Source: Parvibium lacunae (GTDB lineage: Bacteria; Pseudomonadota; Gammaproteobacteria; Burkholderiales; Burkholderiaceae_D). From it: 64,000 bases of DNA. A program made the position numbers and the translations under genes. A model generated the notes under the pieces. That model made no database searches and was not told the origin of the DNA. It was given only the letters and a program-made list of their open reading frames with translations. The DNA is taken from contig NZ_QPGB01000004.1 in NCBI RefSeq assembly GCF_003335215.1, forward strand, positions 62,001 through 126,000. Direction: 5' to 3'. Positions 63,164 through 64,000 of the stretch are shown here, piece by piece (the stretch's first letter is position 1; each line of letters starts with the position of its first letter).

Positions 63164-64000
63164 ATGTCCAGTCCTACTTTACGCCGCCCTTTTCGTGATC
63201 TAGCCTTGATCGGCGCCAGTTTGAGCGCCGGTGTCCTGATAAGCCTCGGTATTGGGGCGTGGGCCCAGAAAGATACGCGTGCGCCTTTGCCGCTCGAGGA
63301 AATCCGGCAGTTGACCGATGTGTTTGGCTTGATCAAGCAAAGTTATGTCGAACCGGTCGAAGATAAAAAACTTATTACGGATGCGATCAATGGCATGGTG
63401 TCCGAGTTGGACCCGCATTCTTCGTATCTGGATGAAAAATCGTATAAAGAACTGAAGACCAGCATTAGCGGCAAATTTGGCGGCCTAGGCATCGAAGTGT
63501 CGATGGAAAACAAAGTGGTCAAAGTCGTTTCCCCGATTGAAGGAACGCCCGCGTTTCGTGCTGGTATTCGGGCAGGGGATTACATTATTCGCGTCGATGG
63601 GGCACAAGTCCGGGGCATGAGCTTGCAGCAGGCGGTCGATAAAATGCGTGGTGAGCCGGGCACCAAAGTCAAGCTGGGCGTGCTGCGTAAGGGCGAAGAA
63701 AAGCCGCTCGAGTTTGAGCTCACACGGGACATCATCAAGGTTGTGAGCGTGCGCAGTAAACTTATCGAACCCGGGTTTGGTTATGTGCGGATCACGCAAT
63801 TTACTGAGCCGACCACCGCTGATCTGGCCCGTGAGTTAGGCAAGCTCTATAAAGACGGTGAACTGAAAGGCCTGGTGCTCGACTTACGCAATAACCCAGG
63901 CGGTGTCTTGCAAGGGGCGGTTGGCGTGTCTGCCGCGTTTTTACCTCGCAATGTGCTCGTCGTTTCTTCCAAGGGACAGTTGCAGCAAGCCCAAACAAAA
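63164..64000 (+). CDS. S41-family carboxy-terminal processing protease (3' truncated)
   Basis: The first 279 residues of a CtpA-type protease. A signal anchor is at about 14-30. An N-terminal helical domain follows (DVFGLIKQSYVEPVEDKKL, MVSELDPHSSYLDE), then a PDZ domain (GGLGIEVSMENKVVKVV with RAGDYIIRVDG). The start of the S41 catalytic domain is LVLDLRNNPGGVLQGAVG. The window ends before the catalytic serine and lysine. It follows the envC-like gene by 92 bases, in the order usual for betaproteobacteria. Confidence 0.95.
   Translation, partial: MSSPTLRRPFRDLALIGASLSAGVLISLGIGAWAQKDTRAPLPLEEIRQLTDVFGLIKQSYVEPVEDKKLITDAINGMVSELDPHSSYLDEKSYKELKTSISGKFGGLGIEVSMENKVVKVVSPIEGTPAFRAGIRAGDYIIRVDGAQVRGMSLQQAVDKMRGEPGTKVKLGVLRKGEEKPLEFELTRDIIKVVSVRSKLIEPGFGYVRITQFTEPTTADLARELGKLYKDGELKGLVLDLRNNPGGVLQGAVGVSAAFLPRNVLVVSSKGQLQQAQTK

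Overview
The window is a chromosomal stretch around the replication origin of a betaproteobacterium. Four things point there: the gene order rpmH-rnpA-yidD-yidC-mnmE on one strand facing dnaA-dnaN-gyrB on the other; mnmG-rsmG-parA-parB with parS sites; a gpsA / SH3 / secB / grxC / rhodanese / gpmA / envC-like / ctpA block; and a DUF3717-type small protein and an EpsG-type exopolysaccharide kinase. I cannot name a genus. No tRNA, rRNA, CRISPR array, insertion sequence or prophage was seen.

Layout. 1-4785: a small biosynthetic cluster for 2,3-diaminopropionate (SbnA- and SbnB-like enzymes; sbnA enters from the left edge), a freestanding adenylation enzyme, a two-lobed GNAT-like protein and, convergent on the minus strand, a stand-alone carrier protein that follows mnmE. 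4824-8936: mnmE, yidC, yidD, rnpA, rpmH (minus). 8937-11361: candidate origin, with DnaA boxes on both sides of dnaA. 11362-15046: dnaN, gyrB. 15095-21531: mostly small unknown proteins, a 5'-nucleotidase, a TauE/SafE-type transporter and several lipoproteins. 21772-27049: two parS sites flanking an unknown tail-anchored protein gene, then mnmG, rsmG, parA, parB. 27156-33495 (minus): a Tat-exported PhoX phosphatase preceded by a good Pho-box match, a PLP decarboxylase coupled to an ATP-grasp ligase, and a periplasmic solute-binding-like protein. 33496-33860: a structured non-coding stretch ending in a strong terminator. 33861-38145: a gamma-glutamyltransferase lipoprotein, a sensor kinase and a LuxR-type regulator. 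38188-40358: sucC-sucD.

40568-55514 is an exopolysaccharide locus read outward from 48100-48474. The minus arm holds a TPR/NTF2-like protein, a glycosyltransferase, a methyltransferase, the priming sugar-phosphate transferase, an AsmA protein and a DnaQ-like exonuclease, nearly all with overlapping or touching ends. The plus arm holds a Wza-like exporter, a Wzz-like chain-length protein, an EpsG-like kinase, a Wzx-like flippase, a second glycosyltransferase and a BioF2/CelD-like acyltransferase. No Wzy polymerase is visible. 55697-57448 encodes a large lipoprotein of unknown family. 57606-64000 is core housekeeping, ending inside a ctpA-type protease.

The most interesting leads are the compact diaminopropionate/carrier-protein cluster beside mnmE, the ATP-grasp plus decarboxylase pair, the putative structured RNA upstream of ggt, the parS-flanked membrane protein, and the orphan lipoprotein at 55697.
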